From the NCBI GenBank assembly GCA_028023455.1, contig JAQFVV010000018.1, positions 7,223,274 through 7,287,273 of the forward strand: a stretch of DNA of 64,000 nucleotides. The letters are read 5' to 3'. Below, piece by piece: positions 36,747-48,834 of this stretch (position 1 is the first letter of the stretch; each line of letters starts with the position of its first letter). A program made the position numbers and the translations under genes. Below the pieces are notes generated by a model. The model saw nothing but the letters and a program-made list of their open reading frames with translations. It was not told the DNA's origin and made no database searches. The DNA comes from Epiperipatus broadwayi (lineage: Eukaryota; Onychophora; Udeonychophora; Euonychophora; Peripatidae).

Positions 36747-39700
36747 TTGTGCCATTACAATTTAGTCATTAGATAAATTTGTAGTAATGTGCATGAAACA
36801 AAATGTGGAACAAAATCATCATCACATTTTTATATAGCAAAGGAAGCTGTAGGGCATCCAAATTTAAACCCTACAGGATTAAGTCCAGAAAAACAGACGG
36901 AAAGAGAGGGGGGGGGACAACAGTTATATTCTTTAGTTGTTTACACACATTCAGTTATTTAATAATAAATTTGTTAAATAGAGTTACAAAACATATATAG
37001 GCAATGTGTGTTAACAAAGCTAGTTAGTCATTTGGATGTATTAAATATTAACTTTCTTTAAAACTAACCTATACTTGATCAATTCTAATATCTTCTTCTG
37101 TTTCTATTTTACTTTTCTATAATTGTAATTTGAATTGAAAAAGCTACAGATTTAATTTTAAATATTAGGGTTATAATTTCTAAACTAGCATTCATGTTAT
37201 TAATGGGCCAGTTTTATAAATTAGTTGGATAATAAGGTGTGTGCTTGGATATATTACATACATAAATTTACATTTATTATATATTGAAAAAGAAGAAGGG
37301 TTAAATCTGTCAAATTATTTTTTATTCAACAATTTTGTGTTGAAGGAGAAAATCTGTTAAATTAGATATATTTTTGTAACAATTTTGTTTTTATAAATGA
37401 TTGTTTAGTCATTTTGGAGTTTAAGCTTGGTGCAAATTTTAATTTTGAAATTGTCTCATCCTAAGATCAAAAGAAAGAAGCTCCAATTTTAGATGTTACA
37501 GATATAAGGGAGGAAAAGGGATTAAGACTATTTTTTTTTTCAAGACAAAAGTTTGTCTGGAAACCAGGTGTGTGATTTATTTTTATGTTCCTAAAAAAGA
37601 TTGCACTCTCCAGCTAAAAACGAATTGGTCAAAAATAGAAATTAAAAAAATGGGATATAAAAGCAGTTTGACAATCAGTTGAGAGGGAGAGCAGACTTTT
37701 AAAAATATTGAAGAGAAAAGACAAGCATTTCAACTCTACAAAAATTCCCAATTTCAAGTCATTTTTTTTATATATTGAATTTTTGGAGGTTAAAGATATA
37801 AGAATGGCGGAGTAGAAATTTTTTTATATATGTCTCATCTTTTACCAGACCATCAGCCCACAGATCATATAGGAAAGAAAAAGCCTTGTCTGAATTAAAA
37901 AAAAATATTCTACACTTTCAACTGACTGAGAGAGATAAGATGTTTTAAATAGAAAGAAGAAAACATTCACCTGCATTCGAAGGGGATCAGAAAAAATAGT
38001 TTAATCTACTGATAAATATTAATCATTGAGTCCAATTAATTATTCCAGTGATTGAGTTTAAATCTAGGAAAAATTATAAATGTGAAGACAACTGCTATAT
38101 TTCATCCACTATGAGAATCATGCTGAACAGAAAAATTTAAAATTAATATAAGGATTTCTAAATAGTCCACTAAAGCAAATAACCATATTAGAATCATCAT
38201 CATCAAATAGTTATACACCTCAAGAAAGAGATAGTTCCAAAGAAAATGGAAATTGTTGCTGCAAAGGTATAAATAATTAACAGGACAAGTTTGAACCCTT
38301 GGAAGTTCACCACAAAACAAAGGATCGGTAATATGACTTTTTATATCTATTTTCTTTATGATATCAGAGTCTTAATAAAATTTTAGCAATAAAGTGGTAT
38401 ATTTTATTTAAAGAACTTTTAAAGACAATTCAGATCGATTAAAACCAAGAATTTCTTACTAATGATAACCTTAAGCTTCATTAATGATTTTGTATGTACC
38501 AAAATTATGATTGTTTATTAATTTACAGTTATGAAATATTATTAATGTGTATAATAATTTTTTTTGTATTATTATTTTGGTTTTAAATAATATTTTGGTT
38601 TTTACAGGGATAAACACACACATACATAATAATACTTTACCTGTGTATAATTGCGAGTGAATGTGAAGGAATAAGCAGTATTAAAATATTAAATTATTTT
38701 TTTTTAAAAAAGTATAGGCTTCAGAGGTAAAAGGGAAAAGGATAAAAAGATACTTTAAAACTTGTTTCTGAAAAACTTACTCTTTCCAATTTCATTAACC
38801 TTTGTTTTTATTCATTCTGCTTTACATGTTAGATTTCTAAAGTTATGTGTGCTAAAAAAAAAGTGTTTATTTTTTTTATATATGATATGTTTTTCTTGTG
38901 GAGTGAAAATCTTGGTCAATTTGACATCCAATTTAATATATGCATTATACCATTTATGGGAAAGGGGGAAGAATTTAAAATTAATAGTATGATTTCAAAT
39001 AGTCAATTATGATTATTATTGTTATTATCCATATAAATTTTCATGTATGTCTAGAAATTTTTATGTATATGTTAGAAATGCAGTAATAAATATTAGTTTA
39101 TTTTATTAAATGAGGCATATATATTTCATTAAAGGTAGTCTTTATTAAGTATGATCATTCATCATCAAGGTGAATATTAGCTTATTAAGTTCCAATTAGA
39201 TATACTAAAATTAAGTAATAATAATGAATTTCTTTATAAAAATTAGGTTTATGATTAGGCTTAGTCCTAAAGCTGTGGTTAACCATTATTGTTATCATCA
39301 TCATCATCAACATTTTAATTAATGAGATAGATAAATGTTTAAAGGCCATAAATAAATAATGATTTCATGGTATTTAGTTGACATTTGTGAATAATTGTAA
39401 TAACCGCCATCCCATCATCTATTTCATGCAAGGATGAGTGAATTGCCATTCTAAATTAATAATAATAATCTGAGCTAGTAAAACTTATAAACATATTGAA
39501 AACATTTATTATGTTAAGATCTAGGAAATGATTTCTGTCTAATGAATATTATATACTCCACTTTAGTTTAAAGATGTTTTATGTTTACCTAAATTTATTG
39601 CATACAGTGATATGGGTCTAAAAGCAAAATCCTCCATTTTTATTAGAAATAAAGTACCAAAAAGGGATTCAAACCCGGTACATGTGAAAAGGTTATAAGA

Positions 39701-39985
39701 TCTAACTGTGTCTAGGTTCAGATAATCTAGTGGTGCCCTGCTAGACCATATTCACTTGTTATTTATTTAAATATGCACTTGACATCAAACCAAGAGATGA
39801 AAGTGAACAAAATCTACCATCTGTATACCTGAGAAGTTATTTTATTGAGTTACCAGTGTACTCACCTACTTGATGTTATTTCCTGAATTATAATAGTTTG
39901 TTCTGAATAATAATTGTTTATAGTTTCTACTTGTTTATTGAGGATACAATGCCTGCCTAACCAGGGTTTGAAATAGGCCAGACAC
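36747..39985. mobile_element. long non-coding repeat E2, copy B
   Basis: Collinear with 5981-9411 in the same orientation (landmarks under copy A). The middle (about 37400-38500) is the most diverged part. A TATA-like ggatataaaagcag lies at 37654-37668, and copy A has tataaaaaggc at the comparable place. Reading frames at 36803-37000, 38102-38320 and 38762-38992 are not conserved between copies and are not called as genes. Confidence 0.7.
39660..39750 (-). mobile_element. tRNA-like SINE head inside E2 copy B
   Basis: On the minus strand there is an A-box-like GGTCTAGCAGGGCACC (complement of 39732-39747), then about 60 bp, then a B box GGGTTTGAATCC (complement of 39665-39676). Spacing fits a tRNA-type internal Pol III promoter. 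The same block, more decayed, is in E2 copy A near 8950-9056. Confidence 0.6.
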
Positions 39986-40215
39986 CTTAAATGATTAGTC
40001 TCCAGGCATTATTGTTTCTCATTATTGATATTGTGATATCTTTAGAAATCTAATTATAGAAATATGTTTGATTTATTCCTACTCATCATTTTAATATTTA
40101 TTTACTATTATAGCTACTACTCAGGTATGGTAATATTTATATTTGAATCTTTTCTACCTTTATTTATATTTGAATTCTTTTGAGCAATTATTTAAGTTAC
40201 AATGGATCTTTGATC

Positions 40216-40306
<91 letters not shown>

Positions 40307-41391
40307 TGGAGACATATGAGGCAATATATATGAAATGGCAGACTCTTGTTCACTGAGTTTATCTGTCAGTGCAATCATGTGTAGCATGACTTTGGGTTTC
40401 AAAGAAACTAAAGTAATCCCACCAATATTAAATACATATAAAGACTACAGAATGCATGCATCATATACAGACAATGTGAATCAGGTTTAAAATTGACTAT
40501 AAAACCAGAAGCAGGCAATTTAATTTACTACATCCATTTGAAAATAAGACAGACAACATCTTACTGCATTATAAAATGACCATGAAATCCCTCAACATTA
40601 GAAGGTGCAACAATGTGAAATCCTAGGTACCATCATCACATAAATTCACAGGATTAAAAATTTTCTTATATCTGCAATAATTACTTATGTCAATTTGAGG
40701 TAAACAAAATTAAGGACATAGAGACTTACATTGCTGATATGATAAATTAGATTACAGCACAACTGATATATACAAATATGTCAAACAATTTAAAAGAAAC
40801 TTTACAAGCAGGATTAAAAATACAAGGAGTGATGAAAAATGGATAGTGATACCATACATATTATAATTGTAAAGATTTGCACTGATACATCCAATGTTGT
40901 ATTTAGAAGATCCATAAATATAAATAGATTAATAATTCAAAGAATAAAATACACAAAGTGAATCAACCTGATTTTGTGTATGCAGTGGAATGCAAGCAAG
41001 GACTCTCCTTACTCTTACTATGGTGAAACAAAAGCCAACCTGTGCCCAAGATTGATACAACATGTCTTAATATATATAAAAAAGCAAAGATCAATTGAAT
41101 AAGTATTTCAGTATTTTGCAACCATGAAAGGAAATATGGATAGAGTTTTGACTCTAATATTATTAAGATAACATGCAAAGAAAGAAGCAATAGAAAATAT
41201 AATGTCAAAGAGATGTGATTTATCACACAAAATTAATATATAATAAATATTATTCAAATTAGCCAGAAATAAGTCTCATACATTCTTAACAGTACCATGG
41301 TTATGAAACACATGTGTTGAAACTATACCCAGTTTACTTAATATATTTTCTGCAATAGTATTTTCATATTATTAATAATGGCAGAGTATCA

Positions 41392-41394
<3 letters not shown>
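39986..41394. other. AT-rich intergenic stretch with a long (TA)n
   Basis: No gene seen. Includes about 85 bp of TA at 40219-40303. Minus-strand frames at 40214-40402 and 40963-41226 are microsatellite- or AT-driven with no recognised motif. Confidence 0.5.
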
Positions 41395-41448
<54 letters not shown>

Positions 41449-41451
41449 TAT
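41395..41451. repeat. (TA)n tract, left flank of the LTR element
   Basis: About 56 bp of TA; the LTR begins immediately after it. The right flank of the element (from 48581) is also TA, so the element inserted in TA-rich DNA and a 4-6 bp AT target duplication cannot be told from the repeat. Confidence 0.85.
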
Positions 41452-43125
41452 TGTGATGATCGCACATACTGCGGTCACACATATAAATATTTTGATAAAA
41501 TAAATAAAAAAGAAAAAAGAGCGAGCTTAGAAAAATTTACAGAACAAAGAAATGTTTCAATTAATTAAAAAAGAGAGGGAAGTAGAATCAAAAAAATTCT
41601 TATCTTCTACCCTCCAAAGTTCGGATTTTGGTGAAATCAAAATATGAAATTAGAAATATTGGAAGTGTATGTTAAAAAATAAAGTGATAAAAAAATACAA
41701 ATCAAATGCAAGTTAAAATCTGATTTTGAAAGAAGGTAAAGTTTAAAAAAAACCTTAAATAGCACACAAAACATAGAAAGTTAAACATAATCAAAAGATA
41801 AGGATCTGGGTTTTAAAGTACACATTGACGATAAATGAAATGCGGGTATGGAGTGTATTGAAGCAGAATATAGACAGCAATAATAAATGCTTGTCTAAAC
41901 TTAAATAAAAAAAGGAGAGAAAAACATGTATTAAAATCTGTGTAATTAAATTAAAAAATATTGAAATAAATAAATGTACATAGTGCTACTAGATGGGGTA
42001 AAACAAATTTACATATGGCCGAAGGCATAGTAAGAAAGGCGTGAATGAAAGTGAAAACAAAGGATCGGAAGGACAAAGGCTGGTGGAATTTTTTAATTAA
42101 AAAAAAGTTTTTCAGAGAGATTAGAGCTAGAGACTTCGTGCCAAGAGGGTGGTAAAAGACAGCTCCGATAATCAACTGCTATAGTTAAAAAATATGACTT
42201 TCAATATCGGTGCCTCATCTAGAATGGCTGTCTAAGGCCATCGTGATCGCTGGTCGATCCAGACTTTCTGTACTAATGGTTCTGGCCAAGATATAACAAC
42301 TGCCGTCATAGCGCCTGCTGGTGGATTCATTTAGTTGCCTTGTCCTTGATGCCTTAAATACTGAGAAGCTACACACAACCAAACCTAACCTGCGACCATC
42401 CCTTCTAAAGAAGTGGAGAAAATCCATGTGACAGTCGACAAGATGTCCGATAAATTCAGAGACTAAAACCTAGGTAAAGATACATACTATTTTATTATAT
42501 ATTTCAATGTGCACATAGTTTAATTAGACAATGGCCACATGCCTTTTGTGAATGATAAAGACATTCTTGAATTTTTTTGATAAATACCCAGACTGACGAT
42601 TTATAAATGTACCATCATTTATAATAGTTTTATATGTATTCTTTTCTTGTAGCACTATAGATTATAATCTGTTTTTTCATTTCATGTTAATGTGTTTTTA
42701 TATATATATATATATCTTTTATGATTCATTTATTCTATTAAATCTATTATTTTATTTAAACCTGCCTTGTCTCATTCTTTGCCACTCCAAAAGGGTAGTC
42801 TAGTCTAAGGGTGGGAAAACTATTATTCATTTTTTTTGATTATTGAATTAACACGTGGAAGTTGGTGGTGCAGTATTTGATCCCATTAAATTTATAAATC
42901 ATCCAAACGTTGTAACTCGGTCAGATCTTACAGCAGTCGAGAAACGGTTGGTCAGAAAAAATAATCTGGTGCTATATCCGGTCAAATACGGATATAGACT
43001 CATGTATGTCCGTATGTTCTCTCTGCTTGAGGTAGCAGAAAGTGGACAATCTTGAATCATTAGAATTCCCCATTATGCACTCATAAAAGGGAAGTGTATC
43101 CTTCGATTGTCCCGTGCCCGTTACA
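41452..43125 (+). repeat. 5' LTR
   Basis: 1674 bp, begins TGTGATGATCGCACATACTG and ends GTGCCCGTTACA (TGT...ACA). Compared with the 3' LTR it lacks about 34 bp near 41495 and about 17 bp near 42985. A TATA-like cataaaagggaag lies near the 3' end (43083-43095). Frames inside (42215-42427, 42855-43055) recur in the other LTR only because the LTRs are duplicates. Confidence 0.92.
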
Positions 43126-43130
43126 TATTT

Positions 43131-43148
43131 TGGGGGCCTGTCTGGGAT
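43131..43148 (+). promoter_or_regulatory. primer binding site, tRNA-Pro-like
   Basis: TGGGGGCCTGTCTGGGAT lies 5 bp after the LTR. By my recollection it matches the complement of the 3' end of tRNA-Pro (TGGGGGCTCGTCCGGGAT) at 15 of 18 positions. Its place directly after the LTR supports priming of minus-strand DNA synthesis. Confidence 0.75.
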
Positions 43149-43993
43149 ATCTATTGCTGTGCAATTATTGATCACATGTTAAATAATTTTATAAAATGAC
43201 ATAAATATTTTCTAAAATAAAAATTGTTTTAATATATGTGTTTCAAACATATAAAATTAGCGTTGTAAGTTAAAGTGGCAAGAAGTGAAGATGAAGGGGA
43301 TAAGTTTTATGTTATGATACTCTATACGAGCGTTTCACGTCAAATGTGTACAAAGAATAGAGAGAGGGGAAAATTTTTTTTTTGTTAGTATTACGAAAGT
43401 TTTGAAATGCGTAGTGAGGGATAATCTGAGACAAGAATAATTACAACTTTGTAACGAACAAATAACTAATTATATCAAATGATTGCGGTAATGTAATATA
43501 AATTGTTTTTAAAGAAAGAGAATGTGTTTAACACAAAGTTTCATGAAAGTTTATGATAAATAATAAAATATATATATATAGTAGCCGCATAGCCCAGTGA
43601 AGTTAAAGAATAGATAAATGGGTGTGTGTTTCATAATTGTATAATAAAAGGTATTCAGCTATAATTATAGCGATTGGATATAGATTATCTGGATGTAATT
43701 AATTAACAAAAACATAAAATAGTTAAGTTAGAAATAGTGAAACAGTTTCAGTAATGTTGTAGTTATAAAGGTTAAATGATTAAAATAGTCGAAACTAAGT
43801 TAAATGAAGAAATATATATGTGTGAATAAATAATAATGGTCCCAGTTAAGCGGAAAATAAAATATTTTAATAATAAAGGGAATTTGCGTGTATAATTTAA
43901 ATTGAAAAAACTATAAGTATTGTTGCGTATTTTAGTTAAGTGGGAGAAAAATATATATGTATGATTCTAGAATAGTCGCATGTGTAAGAGAAG

Positions 43994-44025
<32 letters not shown>

Positions 44026-44510
44026 CTTGTTTAAAACAGCCGCAACCATAAGTGGCCGAATTTTGTAAACGTAGGAGTAGAAAATATATATATCGGAAGG
44101 GTAATGTTGGAGACACAGTCAAATAAAACGAATTTATAATGTATATCGTTAACAGAAGAACAAGCATAATATTTAAGTAAGTTAAATTTAAAAGAATATA
44201 TAAGTGCATCATTTAATTGAAGTATAGGGGTCAGAGGTAGATGAAGAGGGAAAATAGAGGACAATCATCAAGGTGGACAGGCAGTCGGGCGAATCTAAGG
44301 CAGGTGAATAAGAAGATGAACCAGAGTACGGATGTTTGGGTTGGCTAGCGATCTGAATGCTGATCGATAGACAACTAAGAAATTAAAAGTTAATCAAAGT
44401 GAAAAAACATAAAGTCAGTCGAAAGAAGTTGTATATAAGTCTAGTCAGAAGAGGTCAATAGTAGGAATAATCAGTCCAGATATAAAGAAAGTTAAATAAA
44501 AATCATATTT
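43149..44510 (+). other. untranslated leader of the LTR element
   Basis: AT-rich, no long frame; small TA runs at 43570-43580 and 43996-44021. Frames on the minus strand (43967-44264) are incidental. The retroelement leader normally carries packaging signals, but none can be recognised. Confidence 0.5.
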
Positions 44511-45718
44511 ATGCGAACAAGGGCTCTAGCCAAAATGGAACTTCAAGAAAAGGAAGTAAAAGAAGGGAATGGAGAGGAGATGAAAGTAAAGGATACAATA
44601 GCCTATAGTAATTTCATGGATATGTTAAAGCAAATGTGACGGAGCAAGAGCAATTCATGAAAGAACTCGTGGACAGTCACAAGAGAAGGATAGAAGAATG
44701 GATGGTAAAGATAGAGATAGATTGCCAGAAAAGATGGGCTGAAGTCAGAGAAGAAATAAGAAATGAGGTCATCCTGCAATCAAAGGCTAATGACACATGG
44801 GATGGATTTCACCAAGAGATTAAGAGGGATGAACAAAGGAGTAGGGGCCATGTGCATATGAGGAATCAGAAATAGTTGAGGATAGAGGTAGAGAATCAGC
44901 AGAATTTGATTGGGAAAAGGACATAGGGTGACCAGAAAGGGAGATAAGACAGATGAAGAGGTGGAGGTAGTTAGAGTGGAGGATCATAGAATGATGATGA
45001 TGAGCATACAGGAGAATTTAAGTCAGGTGGCAAAGGTAGTAGCAGGGTTAAATACAAAAGTTGAAGAGAGTATAAAGAGGTCAGCCAATAGCAGCACCAT
45101 TGCCAACATAGAGGACATAGGACCAAGAACCAGTGGAGAGTGTAGAATTATGGGATCTGGAAATTGCATGGATTATCCTGTGGGCTTCCACCAATTTCTG
45201 AAGATCCAAGTCTTTGCTGGAAGCCCTGGAGAAAGCCTGATGGAGCATTTGGACAGCCTAGAACGGTACTTCAAATTCAGTAGAATGAGTGAGGAGGCCA
45301 AGATAGCAGTCGCCTGCAGCCATTTGCAGGGCGAATCACAAGTCTGGTGGAACTCACTGTTCCAGAAACCCATCACATTTGCAGGATATTATAAAGCATT
45401 GGAGACCAGTTATTGGAGTGAGGAACTCCAAGAAGATATGTTACATCGGATAAAACAGGATAAATGGAGACCGGAGGATCATTTATAACATTCTTCCGTC
45501 GTCAAGTGGCTAAGTTACGAATGATGACTGCAAATCCATTATCTGAGACACAAATACTCCGGATAATTAGGCCCAGGTTTCCAAAGGATATTGAATGAAC
45601 TCTAATCAGTACAGAGAGGAAGATGGTGGACCGGGTGGCTGAATTGCTGAGTGCATTGGACACCACCAGGGACAACCAAAGGGAGGATGATGGCAATCTG
45701 GTCTGCCTCTAAAAGAAT
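44511..45718 (+). pseudogene. retrotransposon gag, frameshifted
   Basis: Gag-like coding sequence in three or more frames. Piece 1 starts at ATG 44511 (MRTRALAKMELQEKE) and stops at 44637. Piece 2 (44636-44875) is charged and helix-prone. Piece 3 (44910-45488) holds the capsid-type region: FAGSPGESLMEHLDSLERYF, then EEAKIAVACSHLQGESQVWW, matching the retrotransposon-gag pattern (F-G, a Leu/Phe-spaced helix, then A-L-G-A/W-W). Piece 4 (45480-45597, shifted frame) reads FFRRQVAKL...ILRIIRPRFPKDIE and then stops. No CCHC zinc knuckle is seen after it. The breaks mean no full-length Gag can be made from this copy. Confidence 0.82.
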
Positions 45719-46819
45719 CACCTATAGTAATGAATGGATGGGATTCTGGGGAAGGACGATGGCAAGAAAACCGGAGATATTCTATGGGATGGAAACCGAG
45801 GAGGCAGGAAAATGGATGACAGAGATGGGAGACAGAATGTAAGCATCCATATAACAGGACAGAGGGCCATGAGCCTAGGGAGCAAACCCCACATCCCAGA
45901 GGAGGCAGAGGTGATGTCAATAGAGGAAGACAACCACCAGATAAAACTTAAGGGCAGTCACAAATAAAGGAAGGATTTAATGATAACAAGATTGGAAATG
46001 GAAATGGACCATGAGTCATGGAGAATGGACTGTAATATGGATCCTGATAAAATAAAGAAATGATGAGCCGATAAGTGGAAAAAGGGATGAAGGACATTAT
46101 GATAAAATAAGAAAGCTTAAGATAAATAGTTAGTGTGAGGTCATAGATCGAGGCTGAAGGCATGTAGGTTTAGATATTGGTAGATGGGTCTGAACAGTAG
46201 TTGGTTATGCCTTTTTCGTTATTCATTCATGTATGTTCTGCAGTGCGCCAAATCTTATCATACAGAGAACACAGGGACAGAGATCCCATTCTCATAATGA
46301 CTCACTGGATTAAGATTTCCAGTTAGATATTGGACAGATATTGTGAGTCAATAGTTTAGAGACCAATCGATGGGGAAAAGAACCCCTTGTATAAATTAAG
46401 AGCTATCAGAAAATAAACTGAGCTCATGGATGAGCTGGATGAAAAGATGCCAGCCTCCCAACCCACCTCGGTAATAGTGTCCACAGTTGACACTTAGGGG
46501 GTTTATCATTTGCAGGATGTGATGTATGAACAGGTTTAATCGGGTCACAGAGATATTCTGTGGTATGAACCTGTATATACGAGTATTAGGCAGAAATAAA
46601 ATGCATGCAATGCTAATGACAAGATTAAATTGGTTTGGCAATGCTGGTTGGGTCATCAAGGAAAGAGATGTAATTTACCTGGTCACCTCTCAAGAGATTA
46701 ACCTCATCACTAAATCATATTAGGAATGCATAAATCTAAAAAGGTTTGAACAGTAGTTGGGAGCATCTAGCTTTCGATGCATAAATTAAAATTTTTTTTT
46801 TAAAAAAAAAAAAAAATTT
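45719..46819 (+). other. post-gag remnant of the LTR element
   Basis: Less AT-rich than host sequence and continuous with gag, but broken into short frames (for example 45734-45967 and 46526-46723). No protease DTG, reverse transcriptase YxDD or integrase motif is seen. Either the pol region is deleted and this is its edge, or it is a non-coding linker. Confidence 0.5.
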
Positions 46820-46832
46820 AAAGGAGGGGAAC
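46820..46832 (+). promoter_or_regulatory. polypurine tract
   Basis: aaaggaggggaa, 7 bp before the 3' LTR, preceded by a long A-run. Position and composition fit the plus-strand primer of an LTR retrotransposon. Confidence 0.8.
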
Positions 46833-46839
46833 GGTGTAA

Positions 46840-48580
46840 TGTGATGATCGCACATACTGTGGTCACACATATAAATATTAAACATTCACAGAATATTAAA
46901 TATCATGTTTGATAAAATAAATAAAAAAAGAAAAAAGAGCGAGCTTAGAAAAATTTACAGAACAAAGAAATGTTTCAATTAATTAAAAAGAGAGGGAAGT
47001 AGAATCAAAAAGATTCTTATCTTTTACCCTACAAAGTTCGGATTTTGGTGAAATCAAAATATGAAATTAGAAATATTGGAAGTGTATTGAAGTGTATGTT
47101 AAAAAATAAAGTGATAAAGAAATATAAACCAAATGCAAGTTAAAATCTGATTTTGAAAGAAAGTAAAGTTTAAAAAAACCTTAAATAGCACGCAAAACAT
47201 AGAAAGTTAAACATAATCAAAAGATAAGGATCTGGGTTTTAAAGTACACATTGACGATAAATGAAATGCGGGTATGGAGTGTATTGAAGCAGAATATAGA
47301 CAGCAATAATAAATGCTTGTCTAAACTTAAATAAAAAAAGGAGAGAAAAACATGTATTAAAATCTGTGTAATTAAATTAAAAAATATTGAAATAAATAAA
47401 TGTACATAGTGCTACTAGATTGGGTAAAACAAATTTACATATGGCCGAAGGCATAGTAAGAAAGGTGTGAATGAAAGTGAAAACAAAGGATTGGAAGGAC
47501 AAAGGCTGGTGGAATTTTTTAATTAAAAAAAAAGTTTTTCAGAGAGATTAGAGCTAGAGACTTCATGTCAAGAGGGTGGTAAAAGACAGCTTCGATAATC
47601 AACCGCTATAGTTAAAAAATATGACTTTCAACATCGGTGCCTCATCTAGAATGGCTGGCTAAGGCCATCGTGATTGCTGGTCAATCTGGACTTACTAATA
47701 ATGGTTCTGGCCAAGATATAACAACTGCCGTCATAGCACCTGCTGGTGGATTCATTTAGTTGCCTTGTCCTTGATGCCTCATCCTTGATGCCTTAATCAC
47801 TGAGAAGCTACACACAACCAAATTTAACTTGCGACTGTCCCTCCTAAAGAAGTGGAGAAAATCCACGTGATGGTCGGCAAGACGTCGGATAAATTCAGAG
47901 ACTAAAACCTAGGTAAAGATACATACTATTTTATTATATATTTCAATGTGCACACAGTTTAATTAGACAATGGCCACATGCCTTTTGTGAATGATAAAGA
48001 CATTCTTGAATTTTTTTGATAAATACCCAGACTGATGATTTATAAATGTACCATCATTTATAATAGTTTTATATGTATTCGTTTCTTGTAGCACTATAGA
48101 TTATAATCTATTTTTTCATTTAATGTTAATGTGTTTTTTTTTTATATATCTCTTTTATGATTCATTTATTCTATTAAATCTATTATTTTATTTAAACCTG
48201 CCTTGTCTCGTTCTTCGCCACTCCAAAAGGGTAGTCTAGTCTAAGGGTGGGAAAACTATTATTCATTTTTTTTTTGATTATTGAATTAAGACGTGAAAGT
48301 TGGTGGTGCAGTATTTGATCCTGTTAAATTTATAAATCATCCAAGCGCTGTAACTTGGTCAGATCTTACAGCAGTCGAGAGACGGTTGCTCGGGAAAAAT
48401 AATCTGGTGCTATATCCGTATAGCATACAGATTCGGTCAAATACGGATATAGACTCGTGTATGTCCGTATGTTCTCTCTGCTTGAGGTAGCGGAAAGTGG
48501 ATGATCTTGACTCATTAGAATTCCCCATTATGCACTCATAAAAGGGAAGTGTAGCCTTCGATCGTCCTGTGCCCGTTACA
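46840..48580 (+). repeat. 3' LTR
   Basis: 1741 bp, same termini as the 5' LTR. It retains short segments missing there (near 46881 and 48422) and has small duplications (tgaagtgtat near 47090; gcctcatccttgat near 47775). The frame at 48293-48490 is the duplicate of 42855-43055. Confidence 0.92.
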
Positions 48581-48589
48581 ATATATATA

Positions 48590-48688
48590 TAAATGTATAT
48601 TGTCTATACTAAACTTAATGTATTTTATAAGGGTCTTAAACTCAGACTTTCAAACTTTCCACAGCTACCTCCATCTTATACAATTGAT

Positions 48689-48727
<39 letters not shown>

Positions 48728-48834
48728 AATATATGTATATTGTCTATACTAAACTTAATGTATTTTATAAGGGTCTTAAACTCAGACTTTCAAACTATCC
48801 ACAGCTACCTCCATCTTATACAACTGATACACAT
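48590..48834. repeat. ~100-bp direct duplication with (AC)n(AT)n between
   Basis: 48590-48690 and 48737-48834 are nearly identical (tgtatattgtctatactaaa ... ccatcttatacaaytgatacaca), with only a few differences. The spacer is an (AC)n then (AT)n microsatellite. It lies directly downstream of the 3' LTR. Confidence 0.85.

Larger units (their letters stand above)
41452..48580 (+). mobile_element. 7.1 kb gag-only LTR retrotransposon (Ty3/Gypsy-like)
   Basis: Complete outline of an LTR element: 5' LTR (41452-43125), primer site (43131-43148), broken gag (44511-45718), polypurine tract (46820-46832) and 3' LTR (46840-48580). The 3.7 kb interior is too short for full gag-pol and shows no protease, reverse transcriptase, RNase H or integrase motif, so it is probably non-autonomous and mobilised by a relative. 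The LTRs are alike base for base over long stretches but differ by several short indels and scattered substitutions, so insertion is not very recent. Assignment to Ty3/Gypsy rests only on the gag capsid motif. Confidence 0.88.

Noticed and set aside
42855-43055. 66-codon frame repeated at 48293-48490
   Set aside because: Conserved only because it lies in the two LTRs; the reading frame is altered by an indel in one copy and shows no domain.
45606-45933. 104-codon and 71-codon minus-strand frames over the gag end
   Set aside because: Shadows of the less AT-rich gag region on the other strand.
45719-46819. Protease, reverse transcriptase or envelope region of the LTR element
   Set aside because: No DTG/DSG, YxDD or integrase pattern could be found in any frame, and the segment is too short.
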